Assembly: GCA_023055355.1 (NCBI GenBank)
Contig: JALJCS010000001.1
Span: forward strand, 21,725,881-21,789,880
Origin: Agelaius tricolor
Lineage: Eukaryota; Chordata; Aves; Passeriformes; Icteridae
Length of the DNA stretch: 64,000 nt
Direction of reading: 5' to 3'
The position numbers and the translations under genes are program-made. The notes below the pieces were generated by a model. It was not told where the DNA came from. It ran no database searches and saw nothing but the letters and a program-made list of their open reading frames with translations. Positions 62,301 through 64,000 of the stretch are shown piece by piece (within the stretch, counting starts at the first letter, position 1; every line of letters begins with the position of its first letter).

Positions 62301-64000
62301 TGCTTCAATTAAGGCAGAATTGCTCTTATTTGACCTTCTCTGAGCTCTGTGGTTCTTTTCTTCCCTCTGCCAGATGAACTACTCACTCTGGGCTCTGCTG
62401 CGAGCTATCTAAACTCACTAACCAAGCTGAAAAGGACCATATTCTCTTACTGAGTTAGAGGGGTGAAGTGGCTAAACCAGGAGGAGGTTCCAGCAGATTT
62501 TCAGAGCTGGCACAAAACAAGTTGTAATGTGCTCTGGAATTAAGGGAGGAAGAAGAGATCAGGACCTCTCTCTGTTCCTGGCAGAAGTGAGCTCTTAAAT
62601 GAGATTGCCTCAGGTACAAAACTGCATCCTTGGGCAGGTGCCATCCAGGCTCTTGGCTGTGTCTAATTTGAGGTCTTGCAATAACATAGCCAAGGTGTGA
62701 GAGGGTTGTAAATGGTTAACTGCTGTACCCTGCAGAGACCTAAACCCTGCCATGACAGGGAGGTGGAGCTGCTGCAGACACCTGGCATTGACAGGCAGCA
62801 TTTCCTATTTGGAAGGGAAAAATACTGGAGCCTGGCATTTTGATTTGGTAGGTTGTTTTTGTTTTGTTTTTTAAACTTTAGAACACGATGTTCTACAAGG
62901 GGAGTGGTAACTCTGCTTTCATTACTGATGTGGATTAAAACTGATCACGATGGCAATGCAAGTGTCATGTAGTTATGTTACTTCATGCAGATGTCACTCC
63001 TAACTTGAATGCTTAGACTACCTCAAAAAGAGCCCTCCATCAGTAGTTGCCTTAGAAAGACCTGTTGAATTGCTGTGGGTATTCTGGAGTGATAAGTAAG
63101 GAAGTAATGGATAAACTCCTGATTTGCAGTTTGGTAAGTTCACATCCTGTCTGTAATGGAAACTTTGTTGGACACAGACTTGCTAGAACCTATAGAAATA
63201 CTTGGTACCTGTGGACCTTGTCACAGAAGAGGACTTAGGTGCTGCCTGACAGATTTGTACCCACAAAACTGCATAGTTCTGTAGGTGCACAAAAAAGGTG
63301 TGTTTACACTAGAAGTGTGGTACTTTCACATGGGAGACAAGGAGGTGGAACAAGTGGTGGAATAACTAATCTTTATGTGCTTCAGAATTATTGAGTATGT
63401 ACTCTCTTGGGTACTGCCACAAAGGAGAGGAAAGGGCAGAATTCTAACTTTGAATTGAAATTGTTATTTTGACTTTATTTAAACCTCTCTAGACTGAAAC
63501 CAGAAACTGACCCAAGCTAGATACAGTGAAAACACACAACAACTTAGATCAAAAACCATCTGTTACAGCAGAGGTGGATCTGATGGAGAATATAAGTTTT
63601 CCTGGAAAGGGAAAGCTGTGATTGGACTGGGAAAGTAGAAATGCTAACTGAGATGGTTTTTTGATCTTTGTTGTCTGATGACTCACAGTAGTGGTAAGAG
63701 TAACAGTTGTTGTCTGAGTTTGGTGTCCCAGAGAAGCCTCGACATCTGTCCGTGCACACAGGTATGGCATCTCTAGATGCTTACAAACTCTAGAAGTTCT
63801 GTATAGAATATTAGTTATAAAAATTAAATTAAATTGTAATTTGACTCCTCTTCCAGAATGTGGAGGTGAGAATGTTAAGAATTTTATTACTGTTTGGATT
63901 AGGGAAATATTTAAATTCCTGCCTGCAAGAATTTTCAAGGAGATTTAAATGCCTGAGGATGAGGCCTGTGTCTCACCAGGGACTGTATAAACAAGTAGTT
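47330..64000 (+). other. Intronic DNA, right part of the window
   Basis: 16.7 kb of mostly AT-rich DNA. Unassigned minus-strand open frames are at 47617-47988 (123 codons), 60577-61128 (183 codons), 61040-61258 (72 codons) and 63549-63938 (129 codons). A poly-A run is at about 55425-55438. No exon of a known gene, RNA gene or further repeat family was recognised up to the end of the window. Confidence 0.6.

Larger units (their letters stand above)
30564..64000 (+). other. Presumed PTPN14 intron 1 (continues right)
   Basis: 33.4 kb after the donor at 30564 with no exon of PTPN14 recognised. In particular the conserved start MPFGLKLRRTRRYN is not encoded in any frame that I could find. A very long first intron fits the mammalian gene. 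Content: AT-rich unique DNA, three CR1 fragments (34125-34320, 40881-41014, 47101-47329), simple repeats, and several unassigned open frames (notably 47617-47988 and 60577-61258, minus strand). Confidence 0.5.

Noticed and set aside
30564..64000. Search for the PTPN14 ATG exon.
   Set aside because: No frame encodes the conserved FERM-domain start, so I conclude it lies outside the window.
1..64000. CRISPR arrays, operons, phage or plasmid features, tRNA and rRNA genes.
   Set aside because: None seen; the window has eukaryotic gene structure and vertebrate repeats.

Overview
The window looks like nuclear DNA of a bird. The evidence is several CR1 LINE fragments with typical avian 3' ends, intron-rich vertebrate gene structure, CpG-island promoters in otherwise AT-rich DNA, and a recognisable vertebrate gene. 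No prokaryotic, viral or plasmid gene organisation is visible. The species cannot be named from the sequence; another CR1-rich sauropsid is possible but less likely.

Positions 1-18400, minus strand: the 5' third of CENPF (centromere protein F, a very long coiled-coil kinetochore and nuclear-matrix protein). Nine consecutive coding exons were reconstructed by hand from splice sites and homology remembered from the human protein. They join in frame with canonical GT-AG introns and encode residues 1-472. The rest of the gene lies beyond the left edge. A non-coding first exon sits in a CpG island at about 17.93-18.40 kb whose promoter carries CCAAT boxes, an E2F-like site and a CHR-like site, as expected for a G2/M gene.

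Positions 18.4-29.6 kb: an intergenic interval with no functional gene that I can recognise. It holds a minus-strand processed pseudogene of the germ-cell RNA-binding protein gene DAZL (about 23.3-23.9 kb), a CA/TA microsatellite and small tandem repeats.

Positions 29.7-30.65 kb: a strong CpG island with a consensus plus-strand splice donor at 30563/30564. In vertebrates CENPF lies head-to-head with PTPN14 (a FERM-domain tyrosine phosphatase of the Hippo/YAP pathway), whose first exon is non-coding and followed by a very long intron. I therefore infer that this is the PTPN14 promoter and exon 1, and that 30564-64000 is its intron 1. No PTPN14 coding exon is in the window, so this rests on synteny. 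The intron holds CR1 fragments, simple repeats and unassigned ORFs, but nothing clearly coding.

The two genes are divergent with about 12 kb between their islands. Nothing here amounts to a new multi-gene system. The observations most worth checking are the DAZL retrocopy, a tandem TEAD motif in the presumed PTPN14 promoter, and the CENPF promoter and 5' UTR details (CCAAT cluster and a start-stop uORF).
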